The notes under the pieces are model-generated. The model had not been told where the DNA came from. It saw only the letters and a list, made by a program, of their open reading frames with translations, and searched no databases. From NCBI GenBank assembly GCA_964515335.1, contig CAZETS010000018.1, positions 1 to 64,000 of the forward strand: 64,000 nt of DNA, written 5' to 3'. Of the stretch, positions 47,595 through 56,694 are shown one piece after another (the first letter of the stretch is position 1; each line of letters begins with the position of its first letter). Both the position numbers and the translations under genes were made by a program. Source of the stretch: TMED88 sp964515335. Its GTDB lineage: Bacteria > Myxococcota_A > UBA9160 > UBA4427.

Positions 47595-49535
47595 ATGAGC
47601 GCGGAGGTGCGTCGCTTCGGGAACTGGCCGTCCCCGATCTCGGCCGAGCGGATCGCCAGCGCGGCACTGCGGCTCGGTCAGCCGCGAATCGACGGCGACT
47701 TCGTGTACTGGCTCGAGGGGCGGCCGGCGGAGGGCGGACGCCAGGCCCTGATGCGCGCCCGGGCCGACGGGCAGGGCGGTCCCGAGGAGGTCACCGACGG
47801 GCGCGCGAACGTGCGGACCCTCGTCCACGAGTACGGGGGCGGTGACTACACGGTGCGAGGCGGGCGGGTCTTCTACGTCCGCTTCGACGATCAGTCGGTG
47901 CACGCGCTGTGCGGCGGGCGCGACGCGGTGATCGCGTCGAGTCGGAGCCGCTTCGCGGACTTCGCCACCCCGGCGGACGGGCGCTGGCTGCTCGCCGTCG
48001 AGGAGCGGCCGCGCGAAGGCGATGAGCCCGAGAACAGACTCGTCGCCCTTCCCACGCCAGTGGAGGGACTGCCGCCCGGGCCCGAGACGCCGCTCGTGGT
48101 GGCCTCGGGGCACGACTTCTACAGCTCGCCGGTGGTCTCACCGGCGGGTGATCGCCTCGCCTACGTGGCCTGGGACCATCCCCGTATGCCCTGGGACGGC
48201 ACCACGCTGTACGTCCAGCCGTGGTCGGCGGGTGGGCCGGACGGAACGCCGCGGGCGGTGGCGGGCGGCCCCTCCGAGTCGATCCTTCAGCCGCGATTCT
48301 CTCCACACGGACACCTGACCTTCGTGTCCGACCGTTCGGGCTGGTGGAACCTGCATCAGCTGCGTGGCGACGCCGTCGAGGCGCTCTGCCCCCTGCCGGC
48401 GGAGTTTGCCGGTCCGCAGTGGGTGTTCGGGCTCTCGCGCTACGCGTTCGTCTCGGAGGAGGAGATCCTCTGCGCCTTCGGGACGGGAGGTCGGAGTCGG
48501 CTCGGGCGGCTGTCCACCTCGACCGGGCGACTCGACGAGTGGGTGCTCCCGTACGTCTCCTTCGACGGCGTGCGTGTCGGGGCGGGGCGCGCCTGCCTGG
48601 TCGGCGGCGCGACCAGTCGGCCCGCCGAGGTCGTGTCCCTCGATCTCGAGAGCGGCCGGCACCGGGTCCTGCGCCGTGGCGCCGACCTCGAGTTCGATCC
48701 AGCCGTGCTCAGCGAGCCCGAGGCGGTCGAGTTCGCCTCGGCGGACGGCCGGCGGGCGCACGCCTGGCTCTACGCGCCGCGGCGTGCGGACGTGGAAGCC
48801 CCGGCCGGCGAGCGACCGCCCCTATTGGTCAAGAGTCACGGCGGGCCCACCGCGGCGGCGAGCCCCGCCCTCGACCTGCGGATCCAGTACTGGGTGAGCC
48901 GTGGCGTCGCTGTGGCCGACGTCGACTACGGGGGATCGGCGGGCTACGGCCGGGCGTATCGGCAGCTGCTGGCGGGGCAGTGGGGCGTGGTCGACGTCGA
49001 CGATTGCGCGAACGCGGCGCTCTGGCTGGCTGGCGAGGGTCGCGTCGACGGCGAGCGCCTCGCGATCAGCGGCGGCAGCGCCGGCGGCTACACGACGCTC
49101 TGCGCCCTGACGTTCCGCGACGTGTTCGGCGCCGGCGCCAGCCACTACGGGATCGGCGACCTCGAGGCCCTGGCCCGGGACACCCACAAGTTCGAGTCGC
49201 GCTACGTGGACGGGCTGGTCGGACCGTACCCCGAGGCCCGCGACCTCTACATCGAGCGCTCACCGATCCACTTTCCCGATCGGCTCTCCTGCCCGGTGGT
49301 CTTCTTCCAGGGCCTCGAGGACAAGATCGTGCCGCCCAACCAGGCCGAGGCGATGGTGGCCGCGCTCGCTGCCCGCGGCATCCCGCACGCCTACGTGCCC
49401 TTCGCGGGCGAGCAGCACGGCTTCCGGCGCGCCGAGAACATCCGCGCCGCGCTCGAGGGCGAGCTGTACTTCTACGGTCGGATCTTCGGCTTCGAGGTCG
49501 ACGCCGAGCCCGGTCCGGTCCGGATCGTCGGCTGA
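47595..49535 (+). CDS. S9-family (prolyl-oligopeptidase type) serine peptidase
   Basis: A 646-residue protein from the ATG at 47595. The N-terminal ~370 residues are a beta-propeller of TolB-like blades (for instance FYSSPVVSPAGDRLAYVAWDHPRMPWDGTTLY and ILQPRFSPHGHLTFVSDRSGWWNLHQL). The C-terminal alpha/beta-hydrolase domain carries Ser near 495 in AISGGSAGGYTTL, Asp near 575 in FQGLEDKIVPPNQA, and His near 606 in GEQHGFRR. It fits the S9C acylaminoacyl-/dipeptidyl-peptidase subgroup. No signal peptide, so cytoplasmic. Same direction as the MFS gene 58 bases on. Confidence 0.93.
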   Translation: MSAEVRRFGNWPSPISAERIASAALRLGQPRIDGDFVYWLEGRPAEGGRQALMRARADGQGGPEEVTDGRANVRTLVHEYGGGDYTVRGGRVFYVRFDDQSVHALCGGRDAVIASSRSRFADFATPADGRWLLAVEERPREGDEPENRLVALPTPVEGLPPGPETPLVVASGHDFYSSPVVSPAGDRLAYVAWDHPRMPWDGTTLYVQPWSAGGPDGTPRAVAGGPSESILQPRFSPHGHLTFVSDRSGWWNLHQLRGDAVEALCPLPAEFAGPQWVFGLSRYAFVSEEEILCAFGTGGRSRLGRLSTSTGRLDEWVLPYVSFDGVRVGAGRACLVGGATSRPAEVVSLDLESGRHRVLRRGADLEFDPAVLSEPEAVEFASADGRRAHAWLYAPRRADVEAPAGERPPLLVKSHGGPTAAASPALDLRIQYWVSRGVAVADVDYGGSAGYGRAYRQLLAGQWGVVDVDDCANAALWLAGEGRVDGERLAISGGSAGGYTTLCALTFRDVFGAGASHYGIGDLEALARDTHKFESRYVDGLVGPYPEARDLYIERSPIHFPDRLSCPVVFFQGLEDKIVPPNQAEAMVAALAARGIPHAYVPFAGEQHGFRRAENIRAALEGELYFYGRIFGFEVDAEPGPVRIVG

Positions 49536-49593
49536 CGGATCGCGCCACCGTCATGTCCGCGAGACGCCAAGAGGCCCGAACGGGACGCCTGCG

Positions 49594-50823
49594 ATGAGCG
49601 CCGACCGCGAGCGCCTCTGGACTGCGCCCTTCGTTCTCTGCGCGCTGTCGAATCTGCTGCAGGGGATCGCCTTCAGCCTCTACCTGCACGTGCCGGGCTT
49701 CCTCGCCGACCTCGGGGCGAGCCCGGTCGTGATCGGCTGGATCTTCGCGGTGACGAGCGTGGTGGCCATCGCGGTGCGGCCCGGTATCGGCAGCGTGATG
49801 GACCGCCGCGGGCGTCGCGGCCTGATCCTCGTCGGCAATGTCCTCAACGTGATCGTGACGGCCCTGTACCTGACCGTGCACGGGATCGGTCCCTGGATCT
49901 ACGTGGTCCGCATGCTGCATGGGGTGTCCGAGGCGATCCTGTTCACGGTGTTGTTCACCTACGCGGCCGACCAGGTGCCGCGGTCGCGACTCACCGAGGG
50001 GCTCGCGCTCTTCGGCGTTTCGGGCATGTTGCCGATGTCTCTCGGCGGCGCGCTCGGCGACTGGATCCTTGCCCGTGCCGGCTACTCGTCGCTGTTCGCC
50101 ACGGCTTTCGGGTTCAGCGTGGCGGCGCTCGTGTTCGCGCTGCCACTGCGCGAGGTGCTGGCGCCCCGGAACGACGACGACGAGAAGCCCCGCGGCTTCT
50201 TCGTGGCGGCCCGGCAGTCCGACCTGCTGCCGATCTGGTGGATCACGACGATCTTCTTCGTGGGGCTGTCCGCGATCTTCGTCTTCCTCAAGACGTTCAC
50301 CCTGACCCGCGAGGTCGGCAGCGTCGGTGGCTTCTTCACTGCATACACGACCGTCGCGATCGCCCTGCGCGTTGGGTTCGGCTGGCTGCCCGATCGCGTG
50401 GGGCCGACCCGTGTGCTGGTGCCGTCGTTGATCGCGCTGGCCGCGGGGATGCTCGCGCTCGCGACGGCGCACAGCGACCGGGCGGTGGTGGCCGCCGGTG
50501 CACTCTGCGGCCTCGGTCACGGCTACACGTTCCCCATCCTCTCGGGCCTGGTGGTCGCGCGGGCACGCGAGCAGGAGCGCGGCTCGGCGCTGGCCATCTA
50601 CACGGGCATCGCCGATGTGGGCGCGGTGATCGGCGCGCCGATCTTCGGGCTGATCGTCGACCGCGCCGGCTACACGACGCTGTACGGCGTGGTGGCTGGC
50701 GTGCTGGTGACCGGCCTGCTGATCTTCGTTCCATGGGACACGCGGGTGCACAGGCTGGCGCTCGCGCGCCTGGACGGCGACGGCCCGGTCGACGAGCGCC
50801 CGGCCGACGAGGCGCGAGCGTGA
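49594..50823 (+). CDS. MFS transporter
   Basis: A 409-residue major facilitator with 12 predicted helices. The A-motif-like loop between helices 2 and 3 is GSVMDRRGRRGLILVGN; GWLPDRVGPTRVLV occupies the equivalent loop in the second half. A central hydrophilic loop lies near residues 188-210 (EVLAPRNDDDEKPRGFFVAAR). General drug, sugar or solute carrier; the substrate is unknown. It overlaps a lipoprotein gene downstream by 4 bases (GTGA). Confidence 0.9.
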   Translation: MSADRERLWTAPFVLCALSNLLQGIAFSLYLHVPGFLADLGASPVVIGWIFAVTSVVAIAVRPGIGSVMDRRGRRGLILVGNVLNVIVTALYLTVHGIGPWIYVVRMLHGVSEAILFTVLFTYAADQVPRSRLTEGLALFGVSGMLPMSLGGALGDWILARAGYSSLFATAFGFSVAALVFALPLREVLAPRNDDDEKPRGFFVAARQSDLLPIWWITTIFFVGLSAIFVFLKTFTLTREVGSVGGFFTAYTTVAIALRVGFGWLPDRVGPTRVLVPSLIALAAGMLALATAHSDRAVVAAGALCGLGHGYTFPILSGLVVARAREQERGSALAIYTGIADVGAVIGAPIFGLIVDRAGYTTLYGVVAGVLVTGLLIFVPWDTRVHRLALARLDGDGPVDERPADEARA

Positions 50824-51800
50824 GCGCGCCCGGTCGCCTGCTGGTCGCGATCGGAGCCGCCGCCATGCTGGCCGGCTGTGTGCCGGCGCGGGGCGGCTGG
50901 GATCACGTGGCGCTCGCGAAGCGCCACCCGGCCCTCGATGGCGAGCGCCACCGGCTACGCGATCTGGCCCCGCACCTCTCGCCCGGCGACGGCGAGCTGA
51001 TCCTGTTGCTGTGTCACTGGCCGACCGACGCGCCGATCCCGGTGAGGCTTCCGGACGACGCGAGCGGAGACGAGCGGGCGATGCTCGGGCGGGCCCTCGA
51101 CGCCTGGGCGGGGGCGGGCCTCGGCGTGCGCTTCGTCGAGGCGCCGACCGGCGTCGTTGGCATCGATGTGCGCTTCGTGGAGCAGGGCGATCCGGGGCCG
51201 ATTCCGGCCGGTGCGGGAGACACGATCGCGGACTGCCGGATCGGTGCGCGGCAGGGCCCCGGTCGCGTGGCGGCCTCGCTGGTGTTCGCGTCGATCCACC
51301 TGCGCCGGGACGAGAGCGACTGGTTGGGCGGGTCTCAGCCCCTCGACCCAGAGGAACGGCGGGGCGCCGCGCTGCACGAGATCGGCCACGCGCTCGGCTT
51401 TGCGAGTCACGTCGCGGCCGGCGACTCGCTCATGCGAGCGAGTCCCGAGACTGCCCGACACGCGGGCGCGAAGCTGACGGCGGGCGAGTGGCCGGGCGAC
51501 CGCAACCTGCGTGCCCTGTATGCGGTGCCCTCGGGCACGATCGTCGGCCGGCTGCCCCTGTCCGTGGCGGCCGCGGAGACGCTCGCGCGCTTCGTGGCCG
51601 CGGCCGCGTCGGCGCAGCTCGACGGACCGTTCTCCCGGGTCGGTACGAGCGGCGCGCGACTCTTCTATCGCGACGCGCGCGGCCGCCCGTTCGCGCTGCG
51701 GGTGCGGCCTTGGCCGCCTGTCGGCGGCGTGCTGCAGGCCTTCGAGCCCAACGCCCGGGCGATCGGGCTGCTCGACGGAGCGGGAACGCCCGCCGAGTGA
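50820..51800 (+). CDS. Matrixin-like metalloprotease lipoprotein
   Basis: A 326-residue lipoprotein with a textbook lipobox (AAMLAGC, Cys20) and a metzincin-like zinc site: AALHEIGHALGFASH (His186, Glu187 and His190 of HExxHxxGxxH, with a third His in the stretch). The upstream region LGRALDAWAGAGLGVRFVEA and DVRFVEQGDP is like matrixin beta-sheets. The C-terminal half has no recognised motif. It should cleave peptides at the cell surface or periplasm. Coupled to the MFS gene by GTGA; joint function not clear. Confidence 0.85.
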   Translation: MSAPGRLLVAIGAAAMLAGCVPARGGWDHVALAKRHPALDGERHRLRDLAPHLSPGDGELILLLCHWPTDAPIPVRLPDDASGDERAMLGRALDAWAGAGLGVRFVEAPTGVVGIDVRFVEQGDPGPIPAGAGDTIADCRIGARQGPGRVAASLVFASIHLRRDESDWLGGSQPLDPEERRGAALHEIGHALGFASHVAAGDSLMRASPETARHAGAKLTAGEWPGDRNLRALYAVPSGTIVGRLPLSVAAAETLARFVAAAASAQLDGPFSRVGTSGARLFYRDARGRPFALRVRPWPPVGGVLQAFEPNARAIGLLDGAGTPAE

Positions 51801-51812
51801 GCGGGGCAGCGC

Positions 51813-53324
51813 TCAGGCCACGTCGGCGTTCAGGCGCTTGGCGGCGGCGACGACCTCGTCGGCCTCGGCGTCCCGACCGAGCGCGCGCAGCACCATGCCG
51901 AGCCGCAGGTGGGCGGTCGCATCCTCCGGAGCGAGGCGCACGGCCTGGGTCAGCTGGGTACGGGCAGCCTCGGCATCGGAGGCGGGCTGCTTGAAGAGCG
52001 CCCAGCCGAGGGCGCTCCGATAGACGGGCTCGTCGGGCCACAGATCCGCGGCGGGTAGCAGATACTCGAGCGCACCCGCGAAATCGCCCATTCGCAGCAG
52101 GACCTCGCCCTTGCGGTACGACGTCTCGGCCTGGGCGAGGCGCGTAGCGTCCTTTTCGGTGATCTCTCCGCGCAGCTCGGCGTCGTAGTCCTTGCGCCGC
52201 TCGGGGTCGCTCAGCACCTCGAAGGCCTCGGCGATGCGGGCGAACACGTCGGAGGCCTCGCCGCGCACGTCCTCGAGGCCGAGCCGCGCCAGGCTGTCGG
52301 GGTGGTAGACCTTGGCGGCCTTGAAGTACGCCTTCTTGATCGCGCCGGCCCGGGCGTCGTGCGGAACACCGAGCACCGCGTAGTGGTCGAGGTCGTCGAG
52401 GGAGCCAAGCAGCTTCTCGATCTGCGCGCGCAGCGCATCGCCCTCGGCGTTCGACGAGCCGGCGGCGGGCTTTGCGGCGCCCGCCGAAGCGGCCGGCGCC
52501 GCGCCAGCGGCGGAGGAGGTCGCCTCGCCCGTCAGCGAGATCTCGATCGCCGAGTCGAAGCGCGGCTCGTGGTCGCCGGCCGGCGCGTCGCGGTACTCGA
52601 GACAGCCGAGCGCGTCGGCGATCCAGACGCCGGCCGCGGCCCGCGGCGTGCCGAACAGCGGTCCGAGGGCGACCCCGAGCGGGGTGCGGCCGTCGAGCGT
52701 CCCGAGCCGGCCGGCGTGCTGGTCATCGAGGCGCAGCCTGCCCACCACCCGGGCGAGGCGCTTGCTTGCCACCGGGAAGCGCTCGAGCATGGGCGTCAGG
52801 TCGGCCACCATGCGCTCGACGCTCCAGTGCGTCTCGAGACCTTCCTGGGTGAGCGAGACGGGATCACAACGGAACGCCTGGGCGTCCTCGCCGCGTGCGT
52901 CACCGGGCTCGATGCGGAACTCGCCGTCGGGCCAGCCGAAGCAGTCGACCATGCGTCGCCTCACCTGGGCCTTCAGGGCGGCGAAGAGGTCCTTCGGTCC
53001 GATCAGCTGGAGGGCCAGCAGCGCCACGCCCTCGCGGCAGCCCTTCTGCTCCACGTAGCCGCAGACGCGCTGGTAGTCGGCGCGCTCGAGCTTCCCCTGG
53101 TCGACGAGCTGGCTGCCGAGCGCTTCGCTGGCCAGGCCGGACTCGGCGAGCACCGGGGCCCCGCCCTCGAACGTGAAACGCTTCTCGTGTCGCCCGCTGC
53201 CGAGCACCAGGCGGCCGTCGAAGCGCCGCTCGTGGAGAGCCAGCAGGACGCGCGGCAGCGGCCAGTCGGCGAGGTGACCCCGGTCGGGCAGCACGTCCGC
53301 TCCATCTGCGGCCGATGCGGTCAT
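51813..53324 (-). CDS. DUF4388 (PATAN)-DnaJ-TPR protein
   Basis: A 503-residue three-part protein. Residues ~15-140 resemble DUF4388/PATAN (LADWPLPRVLLALHERRFDGRLVLGSGRHEKRFTFEGGAPV); a J-domain follows near residue 310-375 with the HPD motif in AAKVYHPDSLARLG and FEVLSDPERRKDYDAEL; the C-terminus (~395-500) has TPR-like helices (GEVLLRMGDFAGALEYLLPAADLWPDEPVYRSALGWALFKQ). Such proteins recruit DnaK-type chaperones and mediate signalling in deltaproteobacteria. Last gene of a tight four-gene run. Confidence 0.85.
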   Translation of the reverse strand: MTASAADGADVLPDRGHLADWPLPRVLLALHERRFDGRLVLGSGRHEKRFTFEGGAPVLAESGLASEALGSQLVDQGKLERADYQRVCGYVEQKGCREGVALLALQLIGPKDLFAALKAQVRRRMVDCFGWPDGEFRIEPGDARGEDAQAFRCDPVSLTQEGLETHWSVERMVADLTPMLERFPVASKRLARVVGRLRLDDQHAGRLGTLDGRTPLGVALGPLFGTPRAAAGVWIADALGCLEYRDAPAGDHEPRFDSAIEISLTGEATSSAAGAAPAASAGAAKPAAGSSNAEGDALRAQIEKLLGSLDDLDHYAVLGVPHDARAGAIKKAYFKAAKVYHPDSLARLGLEDVRGEASDVFARIAEAFEVLSDPERRKDYDAELRGEITEKDATRLAQAETSYRKGEVLLRMGDFAGALEYLLPAADLWPDEPVYRSALGWALFKQPASDAEAARTQLTQAVRLAPEDATAHLRLGMVLRALGRDAEADEVVAAAKRLNADVA

Positions 53325-53346
53325 GTACGGCCCGCCCGGACCGGCA

Positions 53347-54381
53347 CTAGAGCGGGTGCCTCTGTGCCTCGGCGATCTGGAAAGCGGTCGCGACCGCCTC
53401 CGGCAGGTCCTTGCAGGTGAGCAGCCGCGAGCTCTCGAGGTCGGCGACGAGCGGAGCCGAAAGCTGGCAGATGCCCGTCAGCACCGCCTCGCCCCCCCAG
53501 GCCTCGATGGCTTCGAGGGTCTGCGCGAGCAGTTCGGTGCCGAGATCCCGTTCGAGCGGGTGCTGGCGCAGATCGACCACCACCACCTTCACACCGACGG
53601 TGGTGCGGTCGCGGCCGAGCAGGTGCACGGTCGCCAGCGCGTCGTCGGGCCGCGTGAAGGGCAGCACCATGACGGGGCCCCACACGTGGACGGCGTCGTC
53701 AGCGGGGTCGAGGACCGGGGCCGTGTCCCGGGTGGTCGCGGTCTCGCCGAAGGGCGCGGGCGCGCGGCGTTCGAGCATGCTGCGGTCGAGGGCGGGCGGG
53801 CACTCGGCCGGCCGGTCCGTCTCGAGCAGCCAGGTGGCCCGCTCGGCGGCGCGGAAGCGACAGGCCGGCGCGCCGGTGGCCGTGCACTCGGTCTCGACGG
53901 CCACGATGTCGAGGTCGTGAACCTCGGAAAGCCAGCCCGACGTATAGCCGGCGCTCAGCCTGCAAGCGGGACGATCGGCGCGGCCGAGCCCGGCCAGACG
54001 CGCTTCGGCCTCGTGGGTCTCCGGCCAGTCGCCCTCGAATGCGAGTCCGCCGCCGGACCCCGGGGCGGGCAGCATGCGCATCACCAGGGAGGGCGAAGTG
54101 CACACGACGTCGCGGCGCTCGTCGTCGGTGGCCGCGGGGCCGGAGAGCAGACGCCGAGCATCGCGCAGGCCATGCGTGGCGCCGATCTGGAAGAGGGCTT
54201 GCCCGCTGCCGGCCGGTCCGAGCTCTCTCTCGAGCTCCGCGAGCAGCGACGCCAGGAAGCGCGCGTCGACGAAGAGTTTCGGATCGTTCAGCAGCGGCGC
54301 GTCTGGTCCCAGGCCGAGCTGGGCCAGATCGTCGGGTGCGACGTCGGACTGTTCGTCCTGCTGCTTGGCTTCCCGGTCCAT
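53347..54381 (-). CDS. V4R-type sensor domain fused to STAS domain
   Basis: A 344-residue protein. The first half matches the XylR-N/4-vinyl-reductase sensor fold: LFQIGATHGLRDARR, then SAGYTSGWLSEVHDLDIVAVETECTATGAPACRFRAA, whose Cys pair is characteristic. The C-terminal ~100 residues form an anti-sigma-antagonist-like STAS domain (VGVKVVVVDLRQHPLERDLGTELLAQTLEAIEAWGGEAVLTG). V4R binds small hydrophobic ligands; STAS passes conformational or phosphorylation signals to partners. Lies 14 bases downstream of a REC-HD-GYP gene. Confidence 0.8.
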   Translation of the reverse strand: MDREAKQQDEQSDVAPDDLAQLGLGPDAPLLNDPKLFVDARFLASLLAELERELGPAGSGQALFQIGATHGLRDARRLLSGPAATDDERRDVVCTSPSLVMRMLPAPGSGGGLAFEGDWPETHEAEARLAGLGRADRPACRLSAGYTSGWLSEVHDLDIVAVETECTATGAPACRFRAAERATWLLETDRPAECPPALDRSMLERRAPAPFGETATTRDTAPVLDPADDAVHVWGPVMVLPFTRPDDALATVHLLGRDRTTVGVKVVVVDLRQHPLERDLGTELLAQTLEAIEAWGGEAVLTGICQLSAPLVADLESSRLLTCKDLPEAVATAFQIAEAQRHPL

Positions 54382-54395
54382 CTCGTGTGCTCCGC

Positions 54396-55523
54396 TCAGC
54401 CCTCGATGAAGGCGTAGATGTCGAACTGCTGCTGCTGCGAGATGAACGTCTCGCCCTCGTCCTCGAGGAGCCTCAGGAAGGCGTTCACGACGACCGGGTC
54501 GAACTGACTACCCGAGTACTTGTGGAGCTCCTCGATCACCGCATCGATCGGCAGCGCTTTGCGATATGGGCGGTCGCTGGTCATCGCCTCGACGGTGTCC
54601 GCGACCAGTATCACGCGCGAGGGCAGGGGGATCGCGTCGCCGAGCAGTCCGGCCGGATAGCCGTGGTCCGAGCCGTCGAACCACTCGTGGTGGTGGCGCA
54701 CGCACGGCACGATGTGGCGGAGGAACTCGACGGGTTCGAGGATCCTGGCGCCGATCTCCGGGTGCTTCTTGATCTCTTCGTACTCGTCGCGGTCGAGCCG
54801 GGCGGGCTTGGTGATGATCGCGTCGGGGATGCCGATCTTGCCCACGTCGTGGAGCAGGCCCGAGAAGTAGACGCGCTCGATCAGCTGCTTGTCGAGATTC
54901 ATCTCGCGGGCGATCCGCGAGGCGTAGACGGCGACCCGCTCGCTGTGGCCGCGCGTGTAGGCGTCCTTGGCGTCGATCGCCTCGGCGAGCGCCCGGATCG
55001 TCTGGATGTAGGCGGTGCGCAGCTCGATGTTCTTCTGGTCGAGCTGCTTGGTGCGCTCGCGGACCTTGCCCTCCAGGTTCTTGTTCATGTCCTGGAGCTT
55101 GAAGTTCTGTTCACGGGTGACCTGATTGAGCCGCTTGATCTCCCGCTTCAGGTCGTAGTGGTCGAAGGCCTGGCGCAGCGTCGCCTTGACCTCTTCGTCG
55201 TTCCACGGCTTCGTGATCAGCCGGTAGATCTCGCCGCGGTTGATGGCCTCGACGGCGATGTTCATCTCCGTGTAGCCGGTGAGCATCATGCGGACCATGT
55301 CTGGATGGCGCTCGCGCACGGACGAGAGCAGGTCGACGCCGCTCATCTCGGGCATGCGCTGGTCGGTGACGATCAGCTGCGCGTCGGTGCGGTCGAGCAG
55401 CTCGAGGGCCTCCACGGGCCGCGAGGCCGTCAGGACCTCCATGTCTTCGTTGCGCAGCAGGCGCTGGATCGCCTTGAGGATGTTGACCTCGTCGTCGACG
55501 AACAGGACGGTGTGCTGGTGCAT
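54396..55523 (-). CDS. Response regulator with HD-GYP c-di-GMP phosphodiesterase domain
   Basis: A 375-residue protein from the ATG at 55523 (GGGGAGTGGGG upstream). REC domain: VLFVDDEVNILKAIQRLL with IVTDQRMPEMSGVDLL, whose Asp is the phosphorylation site, ending GEIYRLITKPWNDEEVKATLRQA. A coiled coil (~115-160) leads to the HD-GYP domain: HSERVAVYASRIA, GLLHDVGKIGIPDAI, HPEIGARIL, and HHHEWFDGSDHGYPAGLLG. HD-GYP enzymes degrade cyclic di-GMP. Structure and neighbours suggest a signalling operon with the AAA ATPase and V4R-STAS genes. No histidine kinase is adjacent. Confidence 0.93.
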   Translation of the reverse strand: MHQHTVLFVDDEVNILKAIQRLLRNEDMEVLTASRPVEALELLDRTDAQLIVTDQRMPEMSGVDLLSSVRERHPDMVRMMLTGYTEMNIAVEAINRGEIYRLITKPWNDEEVKATLRQAFDHYDLKREIKRLNQVTREQNFKLQDMNKNLEGKVRERTKQLDQKNIELRTAYIQTIRALAEAIDAKDAYTRGHSERVAVYASRIAREMNLDKQLIERVYFSGLLHDVGKIGIPDAIITKPARLDRDEYEEIKKHPEIGARILEPVEFLRHIVPCVRHHHEWFDGSDHGYPAGLLGDAIPLPSRVILVADTVEAMTSDRPYRKALPIDAVIEELHKYSGSQFDPVVVNAFLRLLEDEGETFISQQQQFDIYAFIEG

Positions 55524-55655
55524 CCCCACTCCCCTGGCGGCGTCGTCCAAGCGCGTCGAAACCCACCTCGGACAGGACGGGCCTCGTCTGCCTATCGGAC
55601 GCTGAGGGCGATCTCGTTAGCCTGGGGTGGGTGTTGCCCCGGAGGGCGCGGCGGT

Positions 55656-56585
55656 TCAGACGTACGTCCCGCCGGGGGAGGAGTGGATGCGGCGCGAGGC
55701 CTGATCGAAGCGGTGGACCTCCGCGACCAGGTCCTCGGTGGTCACGCTCTCGGCCTCGTCTCCGCCCGCCTCGCAGCGCGCCTTGCGGCGCAGCACCGCG
55801 TGCAGGATGCGCACCCAGTCGCCGGTGGCGCCGATCTCGGCGCGTCGGGCCACCGCACTCCAGTCGACCTCGTCGAAGAGGGTCCGTCCGGCGCGCTTCT
55901 CGGCGCGGGCCGCGTGGATCACCAGCGCCGCCACGATGTCGTCCGGGAAGATCGGCGTCACGTCGATCACGCGCTCGAGGCGGCCGGGTCGCGCGAAGGC
56001 GTGCCGCAGCGTGTCGGGATGGCCGGTGCTGCCGACCACGAGGTGACCCCGGGAGGCGATCGTGCGGTCGATCAGCTCGAGCAGGAAGTCCATGATCGGG
56101 CCGACGGGCAGGTCGGTGCGCGGCGTGCCCAGGTCGTGGACGCCCGAGAATTCGAGCTCGTCGAAGTGCAGCGTGAGTGGCGGGGTCTCCTCGAGGACCT
56201 GCGACCAGGCCTGCACGAACTCGCCCACCTTGGCGCCCGCGCGGACCACGTCGAGCACCAGCCGCGGCACGTCGACGTGCACGAAGGAGGTCTCGGTGTG
56301 GTTCGCGAGCGCGGTCGCCAGCAGCCGCTTGCCGACTCCGGGTGCGCCGATCAGCAGCACACCGGAGGGCGGAAAGGTGCCCCAGTGCGCGTAGACCTCC
56401 GGATTCGTGACCGCGCACGCGTAGGTGAGGATCTCTTCCTTCGCGGTCGAGAGTCCTCCGATACCGTCGAAGGTGAGCTCCGGGGCGGGGACGATCCGCG
56501 TGGCTCGCGCGAGCGGCTCGATCCGGCGCGTGAAGCTCGACCAGAGATTCTGGGCGCGCTCGTTCTCGATGCGGCGGTCGCTCAT
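55656..56585 (-). CDS. AAA-family ATPase with atypical Walker A
   Basis: A 309-residue AAA protein with a ~35-residue helical N-terminus. The Walker A equivalent is GAPGVGKR (80-87), with Arg where Thr or Ser coordinates magnesium; Walker B LTLHFDELE (138-145) is intact; VVGSTGHPDTLRHAFARPGRLER (183-205) carries sensor 1 and arginine fingers (Arg199, Arg202, Arg205). It resembles FtsH/proteasomal AAA cores without a membrane or protease domain. TAGACT lies 6 bases before the ATG (leaderless type). First gene of the signalling run. Confidence 0.85.
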   Translation of the reverse strand: MSDRRIENERAQNLWSSFTRRIEPLARATRIVPAPELTFDGIGGLSTAKEEILTYACAVTNPEVYAHWGTFPPSGVLLIGAPGVGKRLLATALANHTETSFVHVDVPRLVLDVVRAGAKVGEFVQAWSQVLEETPPLTLHFDELEFSGVHDLGTPRTDLPVGPIMDFLLELIDRTIASRGHLVVGSTGHPDTLRHAFARPGRLERVIDVTPIFPDDIVAALVIHAARAEKRAGRTLFDEVDWSAVARRAEIGATGDWVRILHAVLRRKARCEAGGDEAESVTTEDLVAEVHRFDQASRRIHSSPGGTYV

Positions 56586-56591
56586 TGCGGC

Positions 56592-56597
56592 AGTCTA
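56592..56597 (-). promoter_or_regulatory. -10-like TAGACT, predicted leaderless start of the AAA gene
   Basis: On the minus strand TAGACT is followed by GCCGCA and the ATG: a 6-base gap and no Shine-Dalgarno sequence. Confidence 0.5.
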
Positions 56598-56694
56598 TCG
56601 GGTCGGCGCGGTCCGGTCCGCGGAGGGCCGGGGAGCCGCCGCGTGGGGCGGGCCCGCGCGCTCTCTGCCATACTCCGGCCGCTGCAGGGCGTGC

